Shown piece after piece: positions 13,088 to 21,111 of a stretch of 27,771 nucleotides of DNA. A model generated the notes under the pieces. It was given only the letters and a program-made list of their open reading frames with translations, was not told where the DNA came from and ran no database searches. Numbering within the stretch: position 1 is the first letter of the stretch; each line of letters opens with the position of its first letter. Both the position numbers and the translations under genes were made by a program. Source of the DNA: CAYFZR01 sp964347835 [NCBI: uncultured archaeon] (GTDB lineage: Archaea; CAYFZR01); assembly GCA_964347835.1 (NCBI GenBank), contig CAYFZR010000080.1, positions 1 to 27,771 of the forward strand. Direction: 5' to 3'.

Positions 13088-14626
13088 TTAATCAACTTCA
13101 CATACAAAAATTGGAGGCATGCGTTGGTAAGTAATGGTGCAATCTTTTCCATGCAACTCTTCTGCTTTATTAATCGCCTCTTCAATGGATTTACTATTAT
13201 CAAATCCCATTCTCCTTACAACCCAAGGCTCCTTTGCTCCTGCAATTATGACTTTTCCTAGATTTTTTAAAGCTCTAGCCCCCCAATACCAAGCGTATAA
13301 AGGATGTACTCCATGAAATGCATAGTTATTCCTGTATTTATCTATGTATTCATTTCTATGGGCAAAATCCTCCTCATATTCCTTTTTAATTTCATATGGA
13401 TCCTTGGTCTCTGGCAAGACCTTATCAAAGAACTCTATATAAGAGGGATGATGAATTTTGCTGAAATTTTTGTAGCAAGGATTTGATACAATTAGTGTCC
13501 CACCTTCTCTTACTAAAGGCTTTTTTTGATAAAGATTGTAAGCATAACCTAATGCTTGATTCATAAGTAGAACAGGATTAAAAGTCGAAAAAACACTATA
13601 AGGGCTAATATTAGGGAGTCCTATTACAAGAACATCTGTTTGCCCTTTTACCTTTATATTTTGTTGCTTGTGCAGTTCTTCGAGCGTTTTATCATGAACC
13701 GCTTCTACTTCACCAGCGTTGACAGTTATTAGCCCGTAATTACTTCTTAAGAAATTTCTTGCCTTCTCCTTCAATTTTTGAGGCAATAATGACCATGTCT
13801 TAGTCTTTATATACGATTTGCCTTCTTCTCCTAATTTCTTATTGTTAGCTGATAAGAATTTTAAATACGGTGGCCAAATGTCGTTGTTCAATACAATCTC
13901 GATGGTGAAGATAGGTACGGCATTCTTGATAAGTTTTCCCATCTCTTCAATCGATTTGTGAAGTAATGAATTGTTTGGATCCATCAAAACGCTTTTTTCT
14001 AAGGTTTTGGGATCGTGATGATTCCTAATACTATTATAGGTTCCCAAACCAACGGCTATGGATTTCCAGCCACCATTCATGCTTGTCCAAGTGATATTTA
14101 TGTAAACAAGAAGGTCTGACTCTACTGCGAGCCTATTGATTTCCACTTCTTGTCCTCTTTTAGTTTTACCCAAAGAAATGATGTTTTCCGCGTCTTCGGC
14201 ATCATGACAAAAAAGCCTTTTGGGAGCAAAAGCCCGGATAATTCTCGGTCCCAAGATGCTTTTTAGTTCTTTCAGGCTCCATTTCCTGTGTAACCCGTTT
14301 GCACAGATTAAAAGGATCGAATCTCGTTTAACACCAGCTCTGCTCAATTCTTCAATTACGATATCGATTGCATGTCCTCTGAGGGCATTCTTCATGGGCG
14401 GTAATGGTAGGGAAGGATCATCGAAGGCTATTGCTACACAGTCTTTAGGTGAGACCATCTTTTCCAAAGGGTCACTCTCAATTGGAAACTTAATGGCTTT
14501 CTCCAATACTTTTTTTGCATCCGTTATGGCGGTCAGAGGTTCTGGTGGATATAGAACTCTAACTCGATCCGGAAACTTTACGCTTATCGAGTCATCGCCA
14601 TAAAAGATCAGTTCTTGCCTCACCAT
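13088..14626 (-). CDS. LarA-family (nickel-dependent racemase-like) protein
   Basis: A 512-residue member of the LarA/DUF2088 family, whose founding member racemises lactate with a nickel-pincer cofactor covalently bound to a Lys. Matching elements are AFDDPSLPLPP (substrate-binding D-x-T/S-x-P region), ANGLHRKWS (H113, counterpart of the catalytic His), FCHDAED (H141), NGGWKSIAVGLGTYNSIRNHHDP (K188 at the place of the cofactor-bearing Lys; H203/H204 at the metal-ligand His). It is about 90 residues longer than typical LarA (about 420), mainly in the C-terminal half. The substrate may be another 2-hydroxy acid. The cofactor-building genes larB, larC and larE are absent from the window. A TATA-like CTTAAAAATAAA (14645-14655) is 24 nt before the ATG and there is no ribosome site, so it is probably leaderless. 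A 58-bp gap separates it from the PC4-like gene on the same strand. Confidence 0.85.
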   Translation of the reverse strand: MVRQELIFYGDDSISVKFPDRVRVLYPPEPLTAITDAKKVLEKAIKFPIESDPLEKMVSPKDCVAIAFDDPSLPLPPMKNALRGHAIDIVIEELSRAGVKRDSILLICANGLHRKWSLKELKSILGPRIIRAFAPKRLFCHDAEDAENIISLGKTKRGQEVEINRLAVESDLLVYINITWTSMNGGWKSIAVGLGTYNSIRNHHDPKTLEKSVLMDPNNSLLHKSIEEMGKLIKNAVPIFTIEIVLNNDIWPPYLKFLSANNKKLGEEGKSYIKTKTWSLLPQKLKEKARNFLRSNYGLITVNAGEVEAVHDKTLEELHKQQNIKVKGQTDVLVIGLPNISPYSVFSTFNPVLLMNQALGYAYNLYQKKPLVREGGTLIVSNPCYKNFSKIHHPSYIEFFDKVLPETKDPYEIKKEYEEDFAHRNEYIDKYRNNYAFHGVHPLYAWYWGARALKNLGKVIIAGAKEPWVVRRMGFDNSKSIEEAINKAEELHGKDCTITYQRMPPIFVCEVD

Positions 14627-14644
14627 TTCACAATTATATAGAAT

Positions 14645-14655
14645 TTATTTTTAAG
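14645..14655 (-). promoter_or_regulatory. TATA box for the LarA-like gene
   Basis: Minus-strand CTTAAAAATAA is centred about 24 nt before the ATG at 14626, in the 58-bp gap after the PC4-like gene, so the LarA-like gene can be transcribed on its own. Confidence 0.4.
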
Positions 14656-14684
14656 TTGAGTAGTTATAAATTTTTAAATAATAC

Positions 14685-14918
14685 CTAATCAGGCAAGAAT
14701 TCCTTCGTTTTCTGTAATATTTCAATTAACAAATCTACCGTCTCTTTGCTAGCAGGAAACGCAGCGCCATCCCTCGTAGGTATCATTGCATCCCCTCTAC
14801 GAACCCACTTTCTGACTCCAAGAACGATGCCAGCCTTGGGATTTTCGGCAACACTGACCCTTATTTCTACTCCTTCGCTCGTCTTCATCCCATCTGAAAA
14901 GATTTCCTCCCAACTCAT
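14685..14918 (-). CDS. PC4/Sub1-like ssDNA-binding transcription coactivator
   Basis: A 77-residue protein resembling the PC4 (p15) core domain, which binds single-stranded or melted DNA as a dimer and acts on transcription or repair. The match is the pattern EIRVSVAENPKAGIVLGVRKWVRRGDAMIPTRDGAAFPASKETVDLLIEIL: strand, strand with VRKW, a basic turn, the pT-K/R-x-G-x-x-hP block, then the C-terminal helix. The family core is about 65 residues, so this is little more than the core. I start at ATG 14918 because GGTGAT at 14923-14928 is well placed; the longer frame would begin at the GTG inside that ribosome site. It is divergent from the Cdc48N-VWA operon (194 bp between starts), so it could act on that promoter, but the sequence alone does not show it. 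Confidence 0.8.
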   Translation of the reverse strand: MSWEEIFSDGMKTSEGVEIRVSVAENPKAGIVLGVRKWVRRGDAMIPTRDGAAFPASKETVDLLIEILQKTKEFLPD

Positions 14919-15084
14919 GTTTATCACCGCTTTTAAATATTTTGTAAAAGTAATCGTATCTATATTATTTCACTTTTTTGCACGGGTCTGTCTATATATA
15001 ATGATATATCATGAAATTATCAACCATTTGCGTATTACGAGATTTTTCTCGCTTCTTTTGTTATTTTCATTCATCATCCATAAA

Positions 15085-15095
15085 GGTATTTAAGT
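15085..15095 (+). promoter_or_regulatory. TATA box of the Cdc48N-VWA operon
   Basis: GGTATTTAAGT is centred about 24 nt before the ATG at 15113, with no ribosome site between them, so the first operon gene is expected to be read from a leaderless mRNA. The following three genes have ribosome sites or overlapping starts. The rest of the 194-bp divergent gap shows no repeat of note. Confidence 0.5.
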
Positions 15096-15112
15096 AGCAG
15101 AACACATTAAAA

Positions 15113-16222
15113 ATGGGGTTGAAATTGGAAACGTTTGTTGTTGGTGATAGAGGCATAAAAAGGGATCAGACGGTAGTTATGAACAGGGAGGATATGGCGG
15201 GGCTTAATATCGAGGAGATGAAACCAATAATCCTAAAGACGCCCCTATACTCAAGTGCGGCAATTGCTGCTTCTAAAGATCCAGACCCCTATACTGAAAT
15301 TCAAGCACACGAAGGAGAAGTGTTATTAGGTACAGATTTACAGGACGCTCTAGGAATAATGGAGGCTGATGAGGTAGTTATTGAGGTTCCTGAGAAAGTT
15401 ATAGAATTGAAAGATCTTCTTATTAGACCCGGTGGAAGCGGAATAGATGTGGATAAGATAAATGCATTTACTCGCAGGGGATTACTGAAAAAAATTCTTT
15501 CTGAAAGACCTCTGATTAAAGATCAGATATTAATTGTACAGGAAGATATCAACATTCAGGTTGAAAAATCAGGCCCTACCCTGGGTAATAATATTGTAGG
15601 AATAGTAACTGATGATACAGGGATCGAGGTAAACATATCACTCGTAGCAGGATACATAGGATCGGATGTTGTACTCGTCATAGACAAATCAAATAGTATG
15701 GAAGGTAAGAGAATTGAAGAGGCTAAACTGGCTGCAGTAGAATTCTTTAAGACAAAGGTAAGTGCAGCAAGATTAGTCCAGCATATAGGAGTTGTTACGT
15801 ACAGTACAGAAGTAGAAGAACTCATACCCATGACTCCAGCACATATAGACAGGATGGAGTTCTTCGAGGAAAAAATAAAGGGAATTAAGCCTGAAGGAAT
15901 TACTGCTTTGTTGGATGCTACTGCATATGCGATAGATATGCTAAAAAAATCCCAGGGTGAAAATATAAAAGAAATAATTTTGCTGACAGACGGATATGAA
16001 AACGCCAGTAAAAACTACGATGTTACGGATGTAGATAAGGTAGCGACTCTAGCGAAGGATTACGGTATAATACTTTTTGGAGTAGGAGTTGGCGACGCGG
16101 ATATAGATTTCCTCAAGATTTTGGCTGAAACAACTGGAGGAAGTGTCTATAAGGCAACTCCTGAAGAGTTAAGAATGCTTTGGAAGGAATTCGCTCAAAC
16201 TCTCAAGATTCGTGCTACATAG
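15113..16222 (+). CDS. Cdc48-N-like domain fused to VWA domain (first copy)
   Basis: A 369-residue cytoplasmic protein with no signal peptide or membrane segment. Residues 1-105 look like a double-psi barrel, and 106-175 like the second subdomain of the Cdc48 N-domain: LLKKILSERPLIKDQILIV here lines up with [19 protein letters not shown] of the Cdc48 in this window, followed by alternating strands at the same spacing. Residues 183-369 are a von Willebrand A domain with a complete MIDAS metal site: D191-x-S193-x-S195 (VIDKSNSM), T264 (EGITALLDA) and D293 (LTDGYEN). VWA domains bind protein partners through the metal, often AAA+ ATPases (as in Mg-chelatase and MoxR systems). No ATPase motif is present. 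It heads an operon of four; the next gene starts 10 nt after its stop. Likely an adaptor or regulator; function is inference. Confidence 0.85.
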   Translation: MGLKLETFVVGDRGIKRDQTVVMNREDMAGLNIEEMKPIILKTPLYSSAAIAASKDPDPYTEIQAHEGEVLLGTDLQDALGIMEADEVVIEVPEKVIELKDLLIRPGGSGIDVDKINAFTRRGLLKKILSERPLIKDQILIVQEDINIQVEKSGPTLGNNIVGIVTDDTGIEVNISLVAGYIGSDVVLVIDKSNSMEGKRIEEAKLAAVEFFKTKVSAARLVQHIGVVTYSTEVEELIPMTPAHIDRMEFFEEKIKGIKPEGITALLDATAYAIDMLKKSQGENIKEIILLTDGYENASKNYDVTDVDKVATLAKDYGIILFGVGVGDADIDFLKILAETTGGSVYKATPEELRMLWKEFAQTLKIRAT

Positions 16223-16232
16223 AGGTACAGAG

Positions 16233-16940
16233 ATGGAATTTTTAGTTAAAAAAATCCTCGATGAAAAGATTAATGGTAAAATAATGCTAAATAAGGAGAG
16301 TATCTTGGTTCTAGAATCTTCTGAGGGAGAGAGCGTATTAGTCCATGGATTCACCGAGACTGTTGCGATCATTGAATTAAATGAAGATCTAGAGGCTAAT
16401 GAGGTTATATTAGGATTAGATATCGCTGATTCTGCGTCAGTATTAGAAGGAGATTTTCTGGAAATATATCCAATGGTAGATATACCAATAGCGAGTGAAC
16501 TGATCTTAAAAATAGAAAAAGATTCGGATTTAAATAAATTTAAAGATTTAGAGTCCTATAAGAAAGCATTATATAATAAGGTGCTAAAAGAAGGAGAAAA
16601 GATTTCCATCCTTGATATTCATGCGTTTGTTCAGGAACTCTGGCAAGAAAACATACAACTTGAAGTTGCAAAAGTCACTGAAAAAACATCCTATAGAACT
16701 GTATCTGGCGAATATAGGAAATTGAAAATCTATTTAGTATGTGATATATCTAAAGAAAAATTAGAAGAGACAAAGGAAATTATAGATTTAATACTCAATT
16801 CATCCCCTCTCAGGAGTATAATAGAAGAGATGAACGTATTTTTCTACGATGGAAGTGACTTAGTCGAATTAAAGTTGCCATATTTGCCTGTAGAAGGCTC
16901 AAAACCTCTTAATCTGTTGTTGGAGAGACTAATCAAATGA
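16233..16940 (+). CDS. Diverged Cdc48-N-like protein of the VWA operon
   Basis: I do not recognise this 235-residue protein as a named family. Residues 15-85 have the look of a double-psi barrel (ESILVLESSEGESVLVHGF then LEANEVILGLDIADSASVLEGDFLEIYPM), and YKKALYNKVLKEGEKISILDIHAFVQ after it corresponds in position to the Cdc48-N second subdomain found in its two operon neighbours. The C-terminal part (about 155-235) is alpha/beta with IYLVCDISKEKLEETKEIIDLIL and VFFYDGSDLVELKLPYLP, where the strand-DIS start resembles a VWA first strand but lacks the D-x-S-x-S motif; it may be a worn-down VWA. GAGGT six bases before ATG 16233 decides the start over the ATG at 16212. Its stop overlaps the amidohydrolase start by four bases (ATGA). 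Confidence 0.7.
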   Translation: MEFLVKKILDEKINGKIMLNKESILVLESSEGESVLVHGFTETVAIIELNEDLEANEVILGLDIADSASVLEGDFLEIYPMVDIPIASELILKIEKDSDLNKFKDLESYKKALYNKVLKEGEKISILDIHAFVQELWQENIQLEVAKVTEKTSYRTVSGEYRKLKIYLVCDISKEKLEETKEIIDLILNSSPLRSIIEEMNVFFYDGSDLVELKLPYLPVEGSKPLNLLLERLIK

Positions 16941-18223
16941 TTATAGATGCCCATACTCACATAGGTCATGATAAAGACGGTTCGCAAATGACAGCAAAGA
17001 GTCTATCCTTTGCATTAAAGAGTTTCGAAATCGATAGGGCTGTAGTATTTCCCATGAACGAAATAGATGGTGGTTCGTGTTTTAGAGAGGCAAATGACAG
17101 ACTTGCTATGGAGATTTCTATGTTCCAAGATAAGTTCATCGGTTTTTGTAGAATAGATCCAATGCACGCCAACGCAATAGAAGAGTTGTACAGGTGTATA
17201 AAATCCCTAAACCTAAAGGGCGTTAAAATACATCCTAGAATGCAAAATTTTAGGGTGGACAGCAAAGAAGTTCTTCACTTAATACTAAACGCTCGCTTGT
17301 TGAGTATCCCTGTTTTATTCCACTCGGAAGTAAACTACGGAGTAAATGGAGAACAACGTTACATGCCAGATGATTTTGAATCTTTACTTCATGTTGTAGA
17401 AGAAAACGTCCCGGGGGCCAATATTGTACTAGGCCATTCGTTTTCGCAGGGAATCGGAACTAAAAAGGCTATTGATCTTGCATTGAAGTTCCCTGATATT
17501 ATTTATTTGGAACTCTCTATAAATAGGATTGAATTTGTAAAAACTATTATAGAGCAAGTTCCACCTACCAATGTACTTTACGGAACAGATTTGCCATACG
17601 GAGTGGCGAAAAATATTATTTCAACCAAAAATTTTATCCAAGAGACTGATATTTTATCTGAAGAAGATAAAAAGAAGATTCTTGGCGAAAATATTGCCAA
17701 TCTTGTCATCAGAGAAGGTTACACAAAACAAATGATCGCCAAGTCAAAAAAAGAAATCAGTAACTTGGAGAATAACTTTGTAGGAACTGTTGCCGTAATT
17801 AACTCGTTAGATAGAGATCCCGCTCATCTTATAAAAAGAAAATGGACTAGTCTCATTTATAACGCATTAGGGCGTGTTGAGCCGTTAATAAATCCAATTG
17901 ACAAAGAAAATCACAATTTTTCTAATGACTTATATCTGTATGCAACAGATAAGAACTTTGATTTGCCTGTAAGCATTATAACAAAGGAAAAAGAGAGAAA
18001 ATTATATGTATTCGTTCCTGCTGTTCGTATGAAAGAAGATATGATAAGATCTAGTGAGATTGTTGAAGAAAATAGTGTTGTTGTCATAAAAGACTGTGCA
18101 TTATCCTATAAACCGACCAAACAAACAGAATCTCTTACAGAAACCTTTGTAAAAGTGGCTCAGCAAATCGCAGATGTCTTAAATAAAGAGTATACCATAA
18201 AACGGGTAGTTTATGAAAATTGA
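16937..18223 (+). CDS. Amidohydrolase (PF04909-like) with extra C-terminal domain
   Basis: Metal-dependent hydrolase or decarboxylase of the TIM-barrel amidohydrolase superfamily, substrate unknown. Residues 1-260 carry the active-site set: H6-x-H8 (DAHTHIG), K97 and H99 (KGVKIHPR), H129 (PVLFHSE), H167 (IVLGHS) and D218 (LYGTDLPYG), closing with the usual ILGENIANLV. Residues 262-428 form an additional region of about 165 residues, not part of the family, with alternating strands (KLYVFVPAVRM, SVVVIKDCALSY) and a final helix (TFVKVAQQIADVL); I do not recognise it. The gene starts within the stop of the preceding one (ATGA), so it is coupled to the Cdc48-N-like genes. A hydrolase within an adaptor operon suggests it acts on a protein-linked or small-molecule signal; this is inference. 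Confidence 0.85.
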   Translation: MIIDAHTHIGHDKDGSQMTAKSLSFALKSFEIDRAVVFPMNEIDGGSCFREANDRLAMEISMFQDKFIGFCRIDPMHANAIEELYRCIKSLNLKGVKIHPRMQNFRVDSKEVLHLILNARLLSIPVLFHSEVNYGVNGEQRYMPDDFESLLHVVEENVPGANIVLGHSFSQGIGTKKAIDLALKFPDIIYLELSINRIEFVKTIIEQVPPTNVLYGTDLPYGVAKNIISTKNFIQETDILSEEDKKKILGENIANLVIREGYTKQMIAKSKKEISNLENNFVGTVAVINSLDRDPAHLIKRKWTSLIYNALGRVEPLINPIDKENHNFSNDLYLYATDKNFDLPVSIITKEKERKLYVFVPAVRMKEDMIRSSEIVEENSVVVIKDCALSYKPTKQTESLTETFVKVAQQIADVLNKEYTIKRVVYEN

Positions 18224-18239
18224 AGGAGGTGAGAGATTG
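18224..18239 (+). promoter_or_regulatory. Strong ribosome site setting a TTG start
   Basis: AAGGAGGTGAG followed by AGATTG is the best Shine-Dalgarno match in the window and points to TTG 18237 as start codon. The rare start codon and strong site may together tune the amount of the last operon product. Confidence 0.7.
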
Positions 18240-19568
18240 AAAATTTTTAATGTAAAGATATTTAGGGAACTATTGTATAGACCTGAGGCTTATCTCAATG
18301 AGGCCGACATAGAAGATCTAGGAGTAAGTGAAGGAGATTACATAATTGCTGAATCTCCAGGAGGAAAAGCAGTATACATTGCGAAGACTGGAGACGTCTC
18401 TGAAAAAGAAATTGGATTAGGCGCTGATGTTTTGGACATGCTTGGGTTGCTAGACGAAGGAGACGAAGTACAAGTATACAAAGCCGAAGAAATCGTTGAG
18501 ATTGAGAGGGGACATATATCTACTGCTACAGCCTTGGACGGAAAAAAGGTAAATATGCTTCCATCTTTCTACGACATAATGAAGGAGAGACCTTTCCTGA
18601 AGAACCAATTCGTAATACTCCCGGAGGATATCAAGATACAGTTAGATAGTACAGAGCCGGATTGTGGTGATGCAATCGCAGTACCCCTTCCTGAGACAGA
18701 GTTCTTGGTAACGACACAACCTGAGTTAGCGGATACGGTGATCTGTATAGATTTCTCTACGAGTATGATAACCGATGACTACAAAGATATTACAAGGGGC
18801 ATCGAAAATAGATTGGACGCCGCTATCGCAGCAGCGGAGCAATTTGTTGAATCAAAGGCTATTCAAGGAAAAATAGACCATGTTGGATTCGTACTCTATG
18901 CTGACAAGCCTATAGCAATAAGAGATACAGAAAACAAGATGCTGTTTAGAGTCACCGAAGAAACTCTTCCGATGTTAAAAGACTATTTATTAAACGCAAA
19001 GGAAGAGGGTCTAGGTGGATTAACTGCCATGGGAGACGCAATAGTAGCGGGAACAGATATATTTGACAGAGAAGGTAAGGAGGATTCCTTTAAATCCATG
19101 GTGCTTATTACAGATGGCGTTGAGTATGGTAGTGAAGTTCATCCACTAGATGCCGTAAAGAAGGCGCAACAACAGGGAATATTCATCTATACCGTTGCAA
19201 TAGGCGACATAAAACGAAAAGAAGACGGTAGTATAGATATTAAGGCAACCAGAAAAGTGGATATCCCATTGCTACAAAAAATCTCTGAGCTTACAAACAG
19301 CGCCATGTACGTTGGTACCGATGCTGAAGAACTTAGAAAGCTTTTCAAAGATATGGGAGAAAGAATCACAATAACTATAGGGCCAGGAGTACCAGAGGTC
19401 GTTAAAGAAGAAGTCCCAGTAGAAGAAGTAGAGGTCCCAGTTGAAGAAGAAATAGAAGAAGAAGCCGAGCCTGAAGTCGTAGAAGAGGTCGAGTTAGAAG
19501 AAGAAGAGATAGAAGAGGAGGAAATAGAAGAAGAGGAAATCGAAGTAGAAGAGGAAAAATTGGAATAA
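18237..19568 (+). CDS. Cdc48-N domain fused to VWA domain, with Glu-rich tail
   Basis: A 443-residue protein. Residues 1-160 align well by eye with the Cdc48 N-domain: LGVSEGDYIIAES against [27 protein letters not shown] against [27 protein letters not shown] against [15 protein letters not shown], and DSTEPDCGDAIAV against [13 protein letters not shown]. Residues 165-380 are a VWA domain with an intact MIDAS: D172-F-S174-T-S176, T263 and D293. Residues 386-443 are a tail of Glu, Val, Ile and Pro ending in Glu, probably disordered and strongly negative. The start is the TTG at 18237: GGAGGTGA at 18224-18231 is ideally placed for it, while ATG 18213 lies upstream of that site and overlaps the preceding gene. 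It is the last gene of the operon, and its stop is one base from the stop of the convergent ligase gene. Confidence 0.87.
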   Translation: MKIFNVKIFRELLYRPEAYLNEADIEDLGVSEGDYIIAESPGGKAVYIAKTGDVSEKEIGLGADVLDMLGLLDEGDEVQVYKAEEIVEIERGHISTATALDGKKVNMLPSFYDIMKERPFLKNQFVILPEDIKIQLDSTEPDCGDAIAVPLPETEFLVTTQPELADTVICIDFSTSMITDDYKDITRGIENRLDAAIAAAEQFVESKAIQGKIDHVGFVLYADKPIAIRDTENKMLFRVTEETLPMLKDYLLNAKEEGLGGLTAMGDAIVAGTDIFDREGKEDSFKSMVLITDGVEYGSEVHPLDAVKKAQQQGIFIYTVAIGDIKRKEDGSIDIKATRKVDIPLLQKISELTNSAMYVGTDAEELRKLFKDMGERITITIGPGVPEVVKEEVPVEEVEVPVEEEIEEEAEPEVVEEVELEEEEIEEEEIEEEEIEVEEEKLE

Positions 19569-19569
19569 G

Positions 19570-20976
19570 TTAAGTCAGTTGCCTTATCCTGGTTACCCGA
19601 AGCGTCCAGCGATAGGGTCTGATATCGAAAATCTTGATGGGCCCTCCCTTGGGGGGCTCAACTACGATTCCTTCATATACTCTCTTTACCTTTGTGGATT
19701 TTACCTCCTTTGGAGTGAGTAACTTTACGGGTTGTAATTTGAGTTCTTTCTTTGCTACACCTAAATATTCCAACAGTATTTTAGATGGATCTTTATCTAC
19801 TAAAAGCGGATCTACTCCAAATTTAGAGGATTTTGAAGTCCAATTTGCTAATTCTTTAATCAAATGATCTACTCCGATATTTAAGAGAGAGAGTTGCCAG
19901 TCTGCTAATGTACCTCCCTGCTGATGCCTCACATCTTTTGTTGAATTATTAGTGTAAACACTCGCAAATATAGGGTTTAAAGACTTTTTAATCATATCTT
20001 GTGATAGATTTTTTGTTAACTCTCCTATCTCTGGTCTTATGAACTCAAGCATATAATGTAAAGCTTCTCTCGCCCTCAATCTGGCTATACCTTTTCCATG
20101 GTAGGCAAAACTGTTTTCGATATCTTTATCCGATCTGAATACAGCATCTAAGCCCGCTCTAATTCCATAAGTTCTATTATGTTCTATTACTTCTTGAGAA
20201 ATCTCGGGTATCTCCCTGTGTTTATATAGGTATCTTCTCGCCTTGAGAGCCAAGGCCTGTAATATTATCGCCAAACCAATGCTCCTGCAAACTGACATTT
20301 GAACATCAAAGAACCTTATTTCTACCGTAGGATAGTTAGAAAAGGGAGTAATATCTAATTGTCTGGGATCTGCGCCGAATTCCTCTTCTGTTAATTCTCT
20401 GAGGTAGGGAACTCCTTGGGGAGGGCCCACTGCTGGATTGTTACCTATTCTGTAACTTTTTTGTGCATAGACCCTTCCTTTTTTTACTGGAGAATTAACG
20501 GTAAGAGCAATAAGTTCTCCAGTAAAAGATCTCAACATATTATACACGTATATCTTCTCCTCATCACTTGCTATGCCTATATGATGGTGTTCTCCGAAGT
20601 ATTCTCCAACTTCAGGCTCAGATAGAGGATTCGCCCCGCTCGCTACCAATGAAAGACCTATTTTTTCGGATGCCCTGCTGATAATGGTAGATACGTTTTC
20701 GAGATCGCTTCTAAGAGAGACAAAATCAAAACAAGGTCTTGTAGAAATCTCCAACTGAGTTGGCCAGCCCTGATCTCGCCATATTTGCCTATATCCTTCT
20801 TTTTTCTTACTTCCTGGAAGATTTCTGACTTTTTTATACTCATCAGGAACGTATTTCATGATATTTTCAAAATCTTTGATGGCTTTACCCTCTTTATCCT
20901 GTTCCAACGTACCATCTTTGTTTACTATTTGAATCTCTTTTTCTATTCCATGCGTAAAACCAACGTCTCCCCTCAT
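19570..20976 (-). CDS. GCS2-type carboxylate-amine ligase
   Basis: A 468-residue member of the glutamate-cysteine-ligase family 2 within the glutamine-synthetase-like fold; such enzymes use ATP to form amide bonds between a carboxylate (commonly glutamate) and an amine. Family features are G10-I-E12-K-E14 (GIEKEIQIVN, matching the G-x-E-x-E metal/ATP strand), WPTQLEISTRPC, HHHIGIA, TVNSPVKKG, YPTVEIRFFDVQMSV and HNRTYGIRAGLDA. About 70-90 residues at the C-terminus (from LLEYLGVAKKELK on) seem to be extra, ending in a basic segment. True gamma-glutamylcysteine synthesis is possible, but the sequence differs clearly from the short haloarchaeal GshA that I recall. It converges with the Cdc48N-VWA operon with stops one base apart. 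PafA, which ligates the protein tag Pup, has the same overall fold, so a protein substrate should be kept in mind. Confidence 0.82.
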   Translation of the reverse strand: MRGDVGFTHGIEKEIQIVNKDGTLEQDKEGKAIKDFENIMKYVPDEYKKVRNLPGSKKKEGYRQIWRDQGWPTQLEISTRPCFDFVSLRSDLENVSTIISRASEKIGLSLVASGANPLSEPEVGEYFGEHHHIGIASDEEKIYVYNMLRSFTGELIALTVNSPVKKGRVYAQKSYRIGNNPAVGPPQGVPYLRELTEEEFGADPRQLDITPFSNYPTVEIRFFDVQMSVCRSIGLAIILQALALKARRYLYKHREIPEISQEVIEHNRTYGIRAGLDAVFRSDKDIENSFAYHGKGIARLRAREALHYMLEFIRPEIGELTKNLSQDMIKKSLNPIFASVYTNNSTKDVRHQQGGTLADWQLSLLNIGVDHLIKELANWTSKSSKFGVDPLLVDKDPSKILLEYLGVAKKELKLQPVKLLTPKEVKSTKVKRVYEGIVVEPPKGGPIKIFDIRPYRWTLRVTRIRQLT

Positions 20977-21080
20977 ACGATCATTTTTAAAAGGTGTTAA
21001 ACAACTATATTAATGCGTTCCTTTGAAAAGAAATTTATATGCTATTTTGGAAGAAACCGATCCGAGAAACTAACAAAAAA

Positions 21081-21090
21081 TATTATTTAT
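21081..21090 (+). promoter_or_regulatory. TATA box for the sugar epimerase gene
   Basis: TATTATTTAT is centred 26 nt before ATG 21112, which suggests a leaderless start there. A weak GGT just before ATG 21124 keeps that start possible. Confidence 0.45.
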
Positions 21091-21111
21091 CAATTTGAAC
21101 TTAACTCTTTA

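Noticed and set aside
16212-16232. ATG 16212 as start of the second operon gene
   Set aside because: GAGGT is correctly placed for ATG 16233 and lies inside the longer frame.
21013-21111. N-terminal extension of the sugar epimerase
   Set aside because: It would translate through the TATA box at 21081-21090, and the family starts just before the G-x-x-G-x-x-G motif.
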